NCBI RefSeq assembly: GCF_036250755.1
Contig: NZ_CP109583.1
Span: 7,107,501 to 7,171,500, forward strand
Direction: 5' to 3'
DNA: 64,000 nucleotides
From: Streptomyces uncialis
Lineage (GTDB): Bacteria > Actinomycetota > Actinomycetes > Streptomycetales > Streptomycetaceae
A model generated the notes under the pieces. It ran no database searches and was not told the DNA's origin. It worked only from the letters and a program-made list of their open reading frames with translations. Made by a program: the position numbers and the translations under genes. This document shows positions 8,575 through 16,409 of this stretch, one piece after another. Position 1 is the first letter of the stretch, and each line of letters opens with the position of its first letter.

Positions 8575-9104
8575 CACAGCCATTCGGCCCCCGTTCCGCG
8601 GAACGCGTCCGCCACGGCCGGCCTGGCCGTGCCCGCGGCCCTCGGCAGATCCGCCCAGACCAGCAGGCCCGGACCTGTCTCCTGCGCGCCCCAGGCACTG
8701 GACACCGCCGCGACGAGCAGCAGGCCTCTGCCGTGCTCCTCCTCCGGGCGCTGCGGCGAGGGCCGCGGCTCGCCCGGAGCGCATCCCTCGTCGCTGACCG
8801 CTATCCGCACCTTCTCGGTGTCGTCGTGCAGCTCGCAGACGATCAAGGTGGAAGCGGTGTGCACGATGGCGTTGGTGACCAGTTCGGACACCACAAGATC
8901 CGCCGCGTCACATGTGTCCTCACATACGGCCCAACCGGTCAGTCGGGCACGCGTGAGGCGCCGGGCCTGAGCGGGAGAACCCGGATGTGCGGCCAATTCG
9001 AAGCGGAAGCGGCGCCTGGCGGCTTCGCCAGGAGACGCCCCGGCTGCCTCGGCACCGATACCCATTTCGGCGGCCTCTGTTCCTAACGGCGCGGACGGAA
9101 TCAC
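8574..9104 (-). CDS. HATPase-domain regulator (anti-sigma/histidine kinase-like ATPase)
   Basis: A small protein with one GHKL ATPase domain: the N-box ADLVVSELVTNAIVHT, the G1-type box VRIAVSDEGCAPGEP and the G2-type EEHGRGLLLVAAVSSAWG. Stand-alone ATPases of this type are abundant in streptomycetes and often sit beside WhiJ-like XRE/DUF397 pairs, as here. They may act as anti-sigma or anti-repressor factors. The start is uncertain: GTG 9104 follows a GGGGAG 12 bases upstream, GTG 9113 is too close to that site, TTG 9140 has none, and ATG 9065 has AGAGG at 8-base spacing. Confidence 0.8.
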   Translation of the reverse strand: MIPSAPLGTEAAEMGIGAEAAGASPGEAARRRFRFELAAHPGSPAQARRLTRARLTGWAVCEDTCDAADLVVSELVTNAIVHTASTLIVCELHDDTEKVRIAVSDEGCAPGEPRPSPQRPEEEHGRGLLLVAAVSSAWGAQETGPGLLVWADLPRAAGTARPAVADAFRGTGAEWL

Positions 9105-9130
9105 GTTTGCCACTATCTCCCCGTCGTGAA

Positions 9131-9199
9131 CACTTGGCAAGTGTCACTCTGAAAATTGCAGAGTGCAGTGTGCCTGGCCGGGGACACATGGCACACTGC
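9131..9199. promoter_or_regulatory. three consecutive inverted repeats between divergent genes
   Basis: Three perfect inverted repeats lie side by side: CACTTGGCAAGTG (9131-9143), CACTCTG with CAGAGTG (9145-9151 and 9159-9165, 7-bp spacer), and GCAGTGTGCC with GGCACACTGC (9165-9174 and 9190-9199, 15-bp spacer). All share a CACT/AGTG half-site. They sit between the HATPase gene and the XRE gene, so operator sites for the XRE protein are the simplest reading. Confidence 0.65.
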
Positions 9200-9279
9200 T
9201 CGCAACAGCACGCGAAGCGGCCCCAGTTGGGTCCGCCGTTCTGTGCTGCCTGATCATCGGTGACTCTCCGGAGGTGGAC

Positions 9280-10140
9280 GTGAGCGAACCGCGGTCCGCG
9301 CCGACCGTCGGGCAGGTCGTGCTCGGGCGCCGCCTCCAGGACCTGCGTGAACGCGCGGGACTGAAACGCGAGGAGGCCGCCAAGGTCCTCCGCGTCGCTC
9401 CCGCGACCGTCCGCCGGATGGAGATGGCCGAGGTCGCGCTGAAGATCCCGTACGTCCAGCTGCTGCTGAAGACGTACGGCGTCTCCGACGAGGAGACCGA
9501 CACCTTCGTGCTCCTGGCGGAGGAGGCGAACCGTCCCGGCTGGTGGCAGCGCTTCCACGACATCCTCCCGGGCTGGTTCTCCATGTACGTCAGCCTGGAG
9601 GGCGCGGCCGTACTCATCCGGGCGTACGAGCCGCACTTCGTGCCCGGACTGCTCCAGACGGAGGACTACGCACGCGCCGTTCTGCGCTCCGGGGCCGTCG
9701 GTCAGACCCGTCCCGAGGACATCGACGGACATGTGGCGCTGCGGATGCAGCGTCAGGACCTCCTCACCCGGGAGAACGCGCCACGGCTGTGGGTCGTGAT
9801 GGACGAGACGGCCCTGCGCCGCCCGGCCGGCGGTCCCGAGGTGATGCGCGGCCAGATCGACAAGCTGCTGGAATGCACGAAGCTGCCGAACGTCACCTTG
9901 CAGATCGCCCGGTTCGACTCGGGTCCGCACCCCGGTACCTACGGGCCCTTCGTGCTGTTCCGCTTCGCCATGCCGGAACTCCCCGACATGGTCTACAGCG
10001 AGTACCTGACCGGTGCCGTCTACCTCGACGCGCGCTCCGAGGTGGCCAAGCACCTTGAGGTCATGGACCGCATGGCGGCACAGGCCGCTACGGCACATCG
10101 CACGAAGGAGATCCTGCGGGATCTCCGCAAGGAGCTATGA
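9280..10140 (+). CDS. XRE/DUF5753 transcriptional regulator (WhiJ-like)
   Basis: A regulator of 286 residues. The N-terminal XRE helix-turn-helix spans about residues 10-65 (LGRRLQDLRERAGLKREEAA, then VAPATVRRMEMAEV). A DUF5753 domain follows (YEPHFVPGLLQTEDYARAVL to the end). Proteins of this build, with WhiJ as the studied example, control development and secondary metabolism in streptomycetes and usually pair with a DUF397 partner, which follows immediately here. GTG 9280 was chosen because GGAGGT lies just upstream. The longer frame starts inside the operator region. The three inverted repeats upstream suggest autoregulation. Confidence 0.9.
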   Translation: MSEPRSAPTVGQVVLGRRLQDLRERAGLKREEAAKVLRVAPATVRRMEMAEVALKIPYVQLLLKTYGVSDEETDTFVLLAEEANRPGWWQRFHDILPGWFSMYVSLEGAAVLIRAYEPHFVPGLLQTEDYARAVLRSGAVGQTRPEDIDGHVALRMQRQDLLTRENAPRLWVVMDETALRRPAGGPEVMRGQIDKLLECTKLPNVTLQIARFDSGPHPGTYGPFVLFRFAMPELPDMVYSEYLTGAVYLDARSEVAKHLEVMDRMAAQAATAHRTKEILRDLRKEL

Positions 10141-10383
10141 ATGGACCGACCGGGGATATACAACGGCATGCCCGCGCGGGAACTCGGCACCGAGGGCTGG
10201 CACAAGCCCTGGAGCGGAGGCAACGGCGGGAACTGCGTCGAGGCCATGAAGCTGGCCGACGGCAGGATCGCCATGCGTCAGTCCGCCGATCCGGACGGGC
10301 CCGCCCTCATCTACACGCGTGGCGAGATCCGGGCGTTCATCCAGGGCGCGAAGGAGGGCGAGGCCGACTTCCTGCTGTCCTGA
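10141..10383 (+). CDS. DUF397 partner protein
   Basis: A DUF397 protein of 80 residues with the family core GWHKPWSGGNGGNCVEA, an ADGRIAMRQSADPDGPALIYT strand region and EIRAFIQGAKEGEADFLL at the end. Its start codon directly follows the stop of the XRE gene, with AAGGAG inside the last XRE codons as its ribosome-binding site. DUF397 proteins are thought to bind and modulate the adjacent XRE/DUF5753 regulator. Confidence 0.92.
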   Translation: MDRPGIYNGMPARELGTEGWHKPWSGGNGGNCVEAMKLADGRIAMRQSADPDGPALIYTRGEIRAFIQGAKEGEADFLLS

Positions 10384-10694
10384 GCCCATGACCGGCTCGG
10401 CCCCGGCCCCGGCCCCGGCCCATGACCTGCCCTGGCCCATGACCTGCCCGCCCGCTGACCATCCGGCCCGTGACCACTCTGGGCCCACGACGGCCGGACC
10501 CGCCCGGCCCCCGGCCCGGCCCCACCCGTGCCGTCCCGTCCGGCACCGCACCTGAGCAGCGCGGTACCACCCAGCACCACAGCTCGACACCACCCATCCC
10601 GTCGGCGTCGGGCACCGGAGCCGTTCCGTCCGGTACGGGCGGTGGAGGTGCCGCACCGGCGTCAGGCAGCCACGCGGACGACTTGGAGTCGCTC
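10384..10694. other. 311-bp intergenic stretch with CCCATGACC repeat
   Basis: No gene is supported. CCCATGACC or close variants occur at 10386, 10419, 10436, 10452 and 10467, roughly every 16-17 bp. A GGCCCC run lies between the first two. The rest is Pro/Gly-type low-complexity GC sequence. A GGAG at the right end serves the methyltransferase gene. Confidence 0.55.
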
Positions 10695-11621
10695 ATGACA
10701 CAGCGGGACGACACACCCACGGCAGCGGGACGCGCACCGGACCAGGACGGGCACCGGCCGACGGCGGACGAGGCCACACAGGCGTTACGAAGGGCCTCCC
10801 GGATCTCCGGTTTCGACCCCTCCCTGCCCGGCCCCACGGTCATCGACACCACCACCCCGCACCCGGCCCGGATGTACGACTGGTTCCTCGGCGGCAAGGA
10901 CAACTACCCCGTCGACGAGGAGATGGGCCGCAAGCTGGTCGCCATGGACGCCCGCACCCCGGTCATGGCCCGCGTCAACCGCGCGTTCATGCACCGCGTC
11001 ACGGGCCGGCTCGCCGCCCAGGGCGTACGCCAGTTCCTCGACATCGGCACCGGTATCCCCACCGAACCCAACCTCCACCAGATCGCCCAGCGCCACAGCC
11101 CCGACGCCCGGGTCGTGTACTGCGACAACGACCCCATCGTCCTCGCCCACGCCGAGGCCCTGCTGCGCAGCGCGCCCCAGGGCGTCACCGAGTACCTCCA
11201 GGCCGATGTCCGCGACCCCGGCACGATCCTCGACGCCGCCCGCGCGGTCCTCGACCTCAGCCGGCCGGTCGCCCTGTCCATGATCGCCCTGCTGCACTTC
11301 GTCCCGGACGAGGACGGTCCCTACGACCTGCTGCGCCGCTACATGGCGGCCCTCCCGTCCGGCAGCCATCTGGTCGTCTCGCACGCCACGGGCGACTTCG
11401 ACCCCGAGGGCGCCCGGCGGGCCCGGGAACTGTACGAGGCACGCGGACTGAGTCTCGCGCTGCGCTCCCGCGCCGAGGTCACACGCTTCTTCGAGGGCCT
11501 CGACCTGGTCGACCCCGGCATCGTCCTGGTCGACCAGTGGCACCCGGAACTGGGGGAGAGGGTGCCGGGCCAGGAGAACGGACCGATGCCCGGGTACGTG
11601 GGGGTCGGACGGAAGGCGTGA
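10695..11621 (+). CDS. SAM-dependent methyltransferase (DUF574 type)
   Basis: A protein of 308 residues of the streptomycete DUF574 methyltransferase family. Family marks are IDTTTPHPARMYDWFLGGKDNYPVD, the SAM loop FLDIGTGIPTEPNLHQIAQ, and VVYCDNDPIVLAHAEAL for the ribose-binding acid. Substrates of this family are unknown. Members often sit beside XRE/DUF397 cassettes, as here. ATG 10695 has GGAG 6 bases upstream. The longer frame upstream encodes low-complexity repeat translation and is not supported. Confidence 0.88.
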   Translation: MTQRDDTPTAAGRAPDQDGHRPTADEATQALRRASRISGFDPSLPGPTVIDTTTPHPARMYDWFLGGKDNYPVDEEMGRKLVAMDARTPVMARVNRAFMHRVTGRLAAQGVRQFLDIGTGIPTEPNLHQIAQRHSPDARVVYCDNDPIVLAHAEALLRSAPQGVTEYLQADVRDPGTILDAARAVLDLSRPVALSMIALLHFVPDEDGPYDLLRRYMAALPSGSHLVVSHATGDFDPEGARRARELYEARGLSLALRSRAEVTRFFEGLDLVDPGIVLVDQWHPELGERVPGQENGPMPGYVGVGRKA

Positions 11622-11753
11622 GCCGTACCCGGCGGCCGGGCCGCCCCTGGCTGATCAGGGCCTGGCTGATCAGGGCCTGACGGGTCGGGGCGCTGACCGG
11701 TCGGCGGCGGTGGCGGTACGCGCGGTGGTGTCGGCCCGGCTCAGGCTTTCGCC

Positions 11754-11823
11754 GTCGCCCGTCGCCCGTCGCCCGTCGCCCGTCGCCCGTCGCCCGTCGT
11801 CCGTCGCCCGTCGCCCGTCGCTC
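11754..11823. repeat. 7-bp tandem repeat (GTCGCCC)10
   Basis: Ten head-to-tail heptamers: eight perfect GTCGCCC, one GTCGTCC and one GTCGCTC. Just upstream (about 11648-11681) a 15-16 bp block CTGGCTGATCAGGGC occurs twice. The array lies between the methyltransferase gene and the convergent gltD gene. Such a short perfect array should vary in copy number between strains. Confidence 0.9.
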
Positions 11824-11843
11824 ACGCGCTCATCGGCCCCGGC

Positions 11844-13328
11844 TCACGCCCTCATCGGGCGGTCCCACGGACCTATCGGGCAGGGCAACTGGCTCGTACC
11901 CACCAGATAGCGGTCCACCGCCGCGGCCACCGCCCGGCCCTCCGCTATCGCCCAGACGATCAGCGACTGACCGCGCGCCGCGTCCCCCGCCGCGAACACC
12001 CCAGGGACGTTCGTCGCGAACGACGCGTCCCGCGCGATGACGTCCCGTCCGTCCAGCGCGAGCTCCAACTGGGCCACCGGTCCGTCGTCCAGCTCCGGTC
12101 CCGTGAAGCCCAGCGCCAGCAGTACCAGGTCGGCACGCAGGGCCCGCTCCGTCCCCGCCAGCGGTCTGCGTTCCGCGTCGACGTCGGCCACCCGTACTCC
12201 GCCCACCCGGCCGTCCGCCCCCTCCTCGAAGCGCACCGTGGACGCCGCGAAGAGCCGGGCGTCGGCGTCCGACACCGGGGCGCTGCCCAGTTCCCCGGCC
12301 TCCTGGTGCGCCGGGGACAACCGGTAGACCGCCGGATAGACCGGCCAGGGTTCGGCCTCGGTGCGCTCCGGCCGGGGCAGCGCGCGGATGTCGAGCTGGG
12401 TCACCGACGCGGCACCTTCGCGTACGGCCGTCCCCAGGCAGTCGGCGCCCGTGTCGCCACCCCCGATGATCACGACATGACGACCCGCCGCCGACAGCGG
12501 CGACACCGCCAGATCCCCCTCGCGCACCCGGTTCGCCGACGGCAGGTACTCCATCGCCTGATGAATGCCCGCCAGTTCCCGCCCGGGTACCGGCAGTTCC
12601 CGGCTCCGGGTCGCACCCGTCGCGAGGACCACCGCGTCGTAGCGGGCGCGCAGCTCACGGGCCCCGATGTCGCGGCCCACCGCCGTACCGGTACGGAACT
12701 TCGTCCCTTCGGCCCGCAACTGCTCCAGCCGCCGGTCCAGCCGGTCCTTCGCCATCTTGAACGCCGGTATCCCGTACCGCAGCAGTCCCCCGATCCGGTC
12801 GTCCCGCTCGAAGACGGCCACCGTGTGCCCGGCCCGGGTGAGCTGCTGGGCGGCCGCGAGCCCCGCCGGACCCGAACCGACCACGGCCACCGTCCGCCCG
12901 GAGAGACGTTCCGGCGGCTGGGGCCGCACCCAGCCGTCCTCCCACGCCCGGTCCACGATCGACAGCTCCACGTTCTTGATCGTCACCGCGGGCTGGTTGA
13001 TCGCGAGAACACACCCCGCCTCGCACGGCGCGGGACACAGGGTGCCGGTGAACTCGGGGAAGTTGTTCGTGGCGTGCAGCCGCTCGCTCGCCGCCCGCCA
13101 GTCGTCCCGGGACACCAGGTCGTTCCACTCCGGGATGAGGTTGCCGAGCGGGCACGCCTCATGACAGAACGGGACCCCGCAGTCCATACAGCGGTCGGCC
13201 TGCCGGCGGATGATCGGGAGCAGCGCACCGGGGACGTACACCTCGTCCCAGTCCTGGACGCGCTCGGCCACCGGGCGGCGCGGCCATTCCTCGCGCGGAG
13301 TCCGCATGAATCCCTTGGGGTCGGCCAT
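11844..13328 (-). CDS. gltD: glutamate synthase small subunit / GltD-type oxidoreductase
   Basis: A flavin and iron-sulfur protein of 494 residues, the normal GltD length. The N-terminus carries the two 4Fe-4S cysteine clusters (CMDCGVPFCHEACPLG and CPAPCEAGC). FAD is bound at VVGSGPAGLAAAQQL and NADPH at VIIGGGDTGADC, and the C-terminal FAD contact is GVFAAGDAARGQSLIV. GltD passes electrons from NADPH to the large subunit GltB for glutamate formation. No gltB is adjacent in the window, so this is either a second, orphan GltD or one that works with a distant partner. ATG 13328 has GAGGGAGA 6 bases upstream. Confidence 0.88.
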   Translation of the reverse strand: MADPKGFMRTPREEWPRRPVAERVQDWDEVYVPGALLPIIRRQADRCMDCGVPFCHEACPLGNLIPEWNDLVSRDDWRAASERLHATNNFPEFTGTLCPAPCEAGCVLAINQPAVTIKNVELSIVDRAWEDGWVRPQPPERLSGRTVAVVGSGPAGLAAAQQLTRAGHTVAVFERDDRIGGLLRYGIPAFKMAKDRLDRRLEQLRAEGTKFRTGTAVGRDIGARELRARYDAVVLATGATRSRELPVPGRELAGIHQAMEYLPSANRVREGDLAVSPLSAAGRHVVIIGGGDTGADCLGTAVREGAASVTQLDIRALPRPERTEAEPWPVYPAVYRLSPAHQEAGELGSAPVSDADARLFAASTVRFEEGADGRVGGVRVADVDAERRPLAGTERALRADLVLLALGFTGPELDDGPVAQLELALDGRDVIARDASFATNVPGVFAAGDAARGQSLIVWAIAEGRAVAAAVDRYLVGTSQLPCPIGPWDRPMRA

Positions 13329-13671
13329 GGCCGTCTCCCTCGCGTGCGCTCTGGGGCCACGATACGACGCGGGGGGCTGCGGCGCCGACCGGTACGGGGG
13401 CCCGTCGCCGGGCCTGGCGGGTGGGGGCGGGGCGGGCTCCGTCCGGCGTGGGCTCCGTCCGGCGCGGGCCGAGGTGGGGCGCGGGCTACGGGACCCGTGC
13501 GGGCGGAGGTCGGGCGGGGGCGGGGGTGGGGCGTCGTCCGGGCGCGGGTCCGGCGGGGGTGGCACTCACCGCCGCACCGGGCTCACCGTTCCCGCACCGG
13601 GCTCACCGGACACACCGCCTCCGCACCGGGCTCCCCGCTCCCGTATCGGACGCCCCGCTCCCGTCTCGGGC
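13329..13671. repeat. intergenic stretch with 16-bp and 20-bp tandem repeats
   Basis: No gene is supported in these 343 bp. GGGCTCCGTCCGGCG occurs at 13434 and 13450. From 13571 a 20-bp unit (CCGCACCGGGCTCACCG plus three bases) is repeated at 13571, 13591, 13621, 13641 and 13661, with one 10-bp interruption. The last unit overlaps the stop codon of the DUF1772 gene, and several copies preserve the stop-containing CGGTGAGCCCG (read on the minus strand). Confidence 0.75.
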
Positions 13672-14154
13672 TCACCGGACGAGTGCCAGGACGAACAGGG
13701 TCGCGGCCGCGAGCGCGGCGGCCGTGCGTATGTGGTTCCACCTGGTCCACTCCCGGGCCCAGTCGCGCCAGTACGCGGCACTGGCCGGTGCCTCGGGGTC
13801 GACCTTGTCCAACGCGTCGTTGCGCGGGAAGTGCGCCACGGCGCTGATTCCCAGCATCCCGAACAGGTACAGCGCGCAGCCGACGAGCAGCAGCGGCCCG
13901 CCCTCGCCCGGCCAGGACACCAGGGTGAACACGGCGATCACCGCGCTCAGCAGGGCCCCGCCGAGGAAGGCCACCATGAACGCCGGGCCCGGCGCGGCCC
14001 TGTTGACCGCCTGCATCGCCGCGATGCCCTGCGCGGGGGGCAGGGCGGTCAGGCCCTTCATCACGAAGCTGGAGAACGCGAAGAGCGCGCCCGCCGACAC
14101 CGCGCACACCAGGGCTCCCACGAGCACCACCACGAACAACGCTCCGTCGATCAT
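13672..14154 (-). CDS. DUF1772 (anthrone oxygenase-like) membrane protein
   Basis: A membrane protein of 160 residues with four hydrophobic segments (about 5-28, 53-75, 85-103 and 138-158). The pattern FSSFVMKGLTALPPAQGIAAMQAVN and HFPRNDALDKVDP is typical of DUF1772, whose fungal relatives include anthrone oxygenases. No reaction can be assigned here. ATG 14154 has AAGGAG about 8 bases upstream. The stop codon lies in the last unit of a 20-bp tandem repeat. Confidence 0.8.
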   Translation of the reverse strand: MIDGALFVVVLVGALVCAVSAGALFAFSSFVMKGLTALPPAQGIAAMQAVNRAAPGPAFMVAFLGGALLSAVIAVFTLVSWPGEGGPLLLVGCALYLFGMLGISAVAHFPRNDALDKVDPEAPASAAYWRDWAREWTRWNHIRTAAALAAATLFVLALVR

Positions 14155-14485
14155 CAGACCACTCCTTGCCGATTGTGTGCTTGCCAGGCCATCTGTGTGT
14201 TCGCCGGGCCGACCGGGTCCTCGCCGGTGAGCCCTTGCGGGTGAGGGGCCCGCTGCCCGTACGCGTCCGGCCCGCGCTCCTCAGTCAACCCCGCCCGATG
14301 AGGCCCGGCCATGGCCAGGGCGCGCACCGCCATACGCGGGCGTCGCCCTCGGCGCCGCCGTACCCCCCGACGCGGTCGCCGTCCCTAGCGGGTGCGCTCC
14401 TTCCGCGCCCCGGAGAGAATGAAGGGCGCCGGGACCAGCGACGCCCCCCGCGCCGCGCCGGCCGTCCGGCACCAGGAGGTACCGC
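14155..14485. other. 331-bp divergent intergenic region
   Basis: This separates the DUF1772 gene (minus) from the CBS-domain gene (plus). It must hold both promoters, but no box pair convinced me. No gene, hairpin terminator or regular repeat was found. Only the two ribosome-binding sites at its ends are clear (AAGGAG on the minus strand and AGGAGG at about 14475). Confidence 0.5.
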
Positions 14486-14905
14486 ATGACCACCGCCGGA
14501 GACATGATGCACCGCGGCGCCCAGTGGATTCCCGCGCACGAGACCCTTGACCGCGCGGCTCAGTTGATGCGTGACCTGGGCGTAGGCGCACTCCCCATCG
14601 CCGACGCGGAGGAACGCCTCTGCGGCATCCTCACCGACCGCGACATCGTCGTGGAGTGCGTGGCGATGGGCCACGATCCGTCCCGGGTCACCGCCGGTGA
14701 CCTCGCCCAGGGCACGCCCCGTTGGGTCGACTCGGGCGCCGACGTCAGCGAGGTGCTCCAGGAGATGCAGGGGCACCAGATCCGCCGTCTGCCCGTCATC
14801 GAGGACAAGCGGCTGGTCGGGATGATCAGCGAGGCCGATCTCGCCGGACATCTGTCGGACGAGCAGATCGCCGCCTGGGTCGAGAGCGTGTACGCCACAC
14901 ACTGA
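14486..14905 (+). CDS. CBS-domain pair protein
   Basis: A protein of 139 residues made of two CBS motifs. The first covers about residues 5-60 (DMMHRGAQWIPAHETLDRAA, then ALPIADAEERLCGILTDRDIV) and the second about residues 72-128 (WVDSGADVSEVLQEMQGHQIRRL, then VGMISEADLA). Such stand-alone pairs bind adenine nucleotides and act as energy or redox sensors. The partner is unknown. AGGAGG precedes ATG 14486 at a good distance. Confidence 0.92.
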   Translation: MTTAGDMMHRGAQWIPAHETLDRAAQLMRDLGVGALPIADAEERLCGILTDRDIVVECVAMGHDPSRVTAGDLAQGTPRWVDSGADVSEVLQEMQGHQIRRLPVIEDKRLVGMISEADLAGHLSDEQIAAWVESVYATH

Positions 14906-14966
14906 CCCCGGCTCCGACCCGGCTCCGACCCTCGGCCCCGGGCCTTCAACCCCGGTTCCGGCCCCT

Positions 14967-15085
14967 GGCACCGAGCGCGCAACCCGGCATCGGGCGACCG
15001 GCCTCGGTACCGAGCGACCGCACCCGGCGTCGGGCGACCGACATGGGCACCGAGAAACCGCACCCGGCGTCGTGTGCCCGAGATC
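14967..15085. repeat. 40-bp tandem repeat, three units
   Basis: Three units begin with GGCACCGAG or GGTACCGAG at 14967, 15006 and 15046 and share an ACCCGGCRTCGGGCGACCG centre. Spacing is 39 and 40 bp, and a partial fourth unit starts at about 15086. The array fills the gap between the CBS gene and the convergent corA gene. Confidence 0.75.
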
Positions 15086-15127
15086 GGCTCCGGGAGACCT
15101 TCCCCCGGAGCCGCCGAATCGTGGTCC

Positions 15128-16255
15128 TCACAACCAGCCGTTACGCCGGAATCCGCGGTACAGCAGGACGCACGCCGTGGCTATCACCCCGAGCACGGCC
15201 GGATAGCCGTACGTCAAGCGGAGTTCGGGCATGTTCTCGAAGTTCATGCCGTACATCCCGCACAGCATCGTCGGGACGGCGATGATCGCCGCCCAGGCCG
15301 TGATCTTGCGCATGTCGGAGTTCTGCGCGACCGTCACCTGCGCGAGATGGGCCTGGAGGATGGAGTTGACGAGGTCGTCGAAGGCGTGGATCTGCTCCGC
15401 GACCCGCTGGAGATGGTCGGAGACGTCCCGGAAGTAGGTCTGTATCTCGGGGTCGACCGCGCGCATCGGCTGGGTGGCGAGGACCTGGAGCGGGCGGTCC
15501 AGCGGTATGACGGCCCGCTTGAGCTCCAGCAGCTCGCGTTTGAACTGGTAGACCCGCCCCGGGTCCACACGGGCGCCCTGCTCGGAGAACACATCGGACT
15601 CGATCTGGTCCATGTCGGCCTGGATCGCGTCGGTGACCTGGAGATAGTCGTCCACGACATGGTCGGCGATCGCGTGCAGCACCGCCGCCGGCCCTTTCGC
15701 CAGCCGCTGCGGCTCCGCCTCCAGCCCCTCCCGTACGGGCCCGAGCGAGCCGTGCCGTCCGTGCCGCACGGTGATCACGAAGTCCCGGCCGACGAAGACC
15801 ATGATCTCGCCGGTGTCGACCACCTCACTGGTCGCGGTGAGTTCGACATGATCGACGTAGCAGACGGTCTTGAACACCGCGAACAGCGTGTCCCCGTACC
15901 GCTCCACCTTGGGCCGCTGATGGGCGTGCACCGTGTCCTCCACGGCCAGCGGATGCAGCTCGAACAGCTCCGCGACCCCGGCGAACTGGCGCTCCGTCGG
16001 TTCGTGCAGTCCGAGCCAGACGAATCCCTTGTCGGTCTTGCGGGTCCGCTCGACGGATTCCACCAGGTCCTTGCCGTCCGGCTGGCGTATCCCGTCGTGG
16101 TAGCGGACGCAGTTGACGACCGCCGATCCCAGTGGGGACCGCGCCGGATGACTCAGATCGACGCGTGGGCGCTTGCGAGCCATTCGCCCGACCCTGCGCA
16201 GGCCGTCGACCCCTGGGAGGTTGCCGACCTTGCGCAGGTTCCCCGCTACCGACAT
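15128..16255 (-). CDS. corA: CorA-family magnesium/cobalt transporter
   Basis: A protein of 375 residues with a large N-terminal cytoplasmic domain and two C-terminal membrane helices (about 315-335 and 345-367). The hallmark YGMNFENMPEL lies between them (GMN selectivity filter at about 335-337). The funnel helix region ELKRAVIPLDRPL and DVSDHLQRVAEQIHAFDDL is present. It forms a pentameric channel for Mg2+ or Co2+ uptake. ATG 16255 with GAGGAGT upstream is chosen over a start 29 codons earlier that lacks a site. Two inverted repeats lie in its upstream region. Confidence 0.92.
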   Translation of the reverse strand: MSVAGNLRKVGNLPGVDGLRRVGRMARKRPRVDLSHPARSPLGSAVVNCVRYHDGIRQPDGKDLVESVERTRKTDKGFVWLGLHEPTERQFAGVAELFELHPLAVEDTVHAHQRPKVERYGDTLFAVFKTVCYVDHVELTATSEVVDTGEIMVFVGRDFVITVRHGRHGSLGPVREGLEAEPQRLAKGPAAVLHAIADHVVDDYLQVTDAIQADMDQIESDVFSEQGARVDPGRVYQFKRELLELKRAVIPLDRPLQVLATQPMRAVDPEIQTYFRDVSDHLQRVAEQIHAFDDLVNSILQAHLAQVTVAQNSDMRKITAWAAIIAVPTMLCGMYGMNFENMPELRLTYGYPAVLGVIATACVLLYRGFRRNGWL

Positions 16256-16279
16256 GCCGGACTCCTCGTGCTGGATGGT

Positions 16280-16356
16280 GACTTGGCGGGCAAGTCTGCC
16301 AGTCCTGGAGCGGGTGCGGGGAAGCCTGTGGGAACGGAACATTCCGTTCCGTTCCC
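16280..16356. promoter_or_regulatory. two inverted repeats upstream of corA
   Basis: GACTTG-GCGGG-CAAGTC occupies 16280-16296. GGGAACGGAA and TTCCGTTCCC (16330-16339 and 16347-16356) flank a 7-base spacer. They lie between corA and the end of the upstream kinase gene, both transcribed on the minus strand. The larger one could end kinase transcription or act as a corA operator. Confidence 0.45.
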
Positions 16357-16409
16357 GGGTCTCACTCCATCCGGTGACACCGGCCCTCCGCCATGTCCGC
16401 CCCGTACCG

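Noticed and set aside
11754..11823. Possible CRISPR array
   Set aside because: The units are 7 bp and contiguous without spacers, and no cas genes are present. It is a simple tandem repeat.
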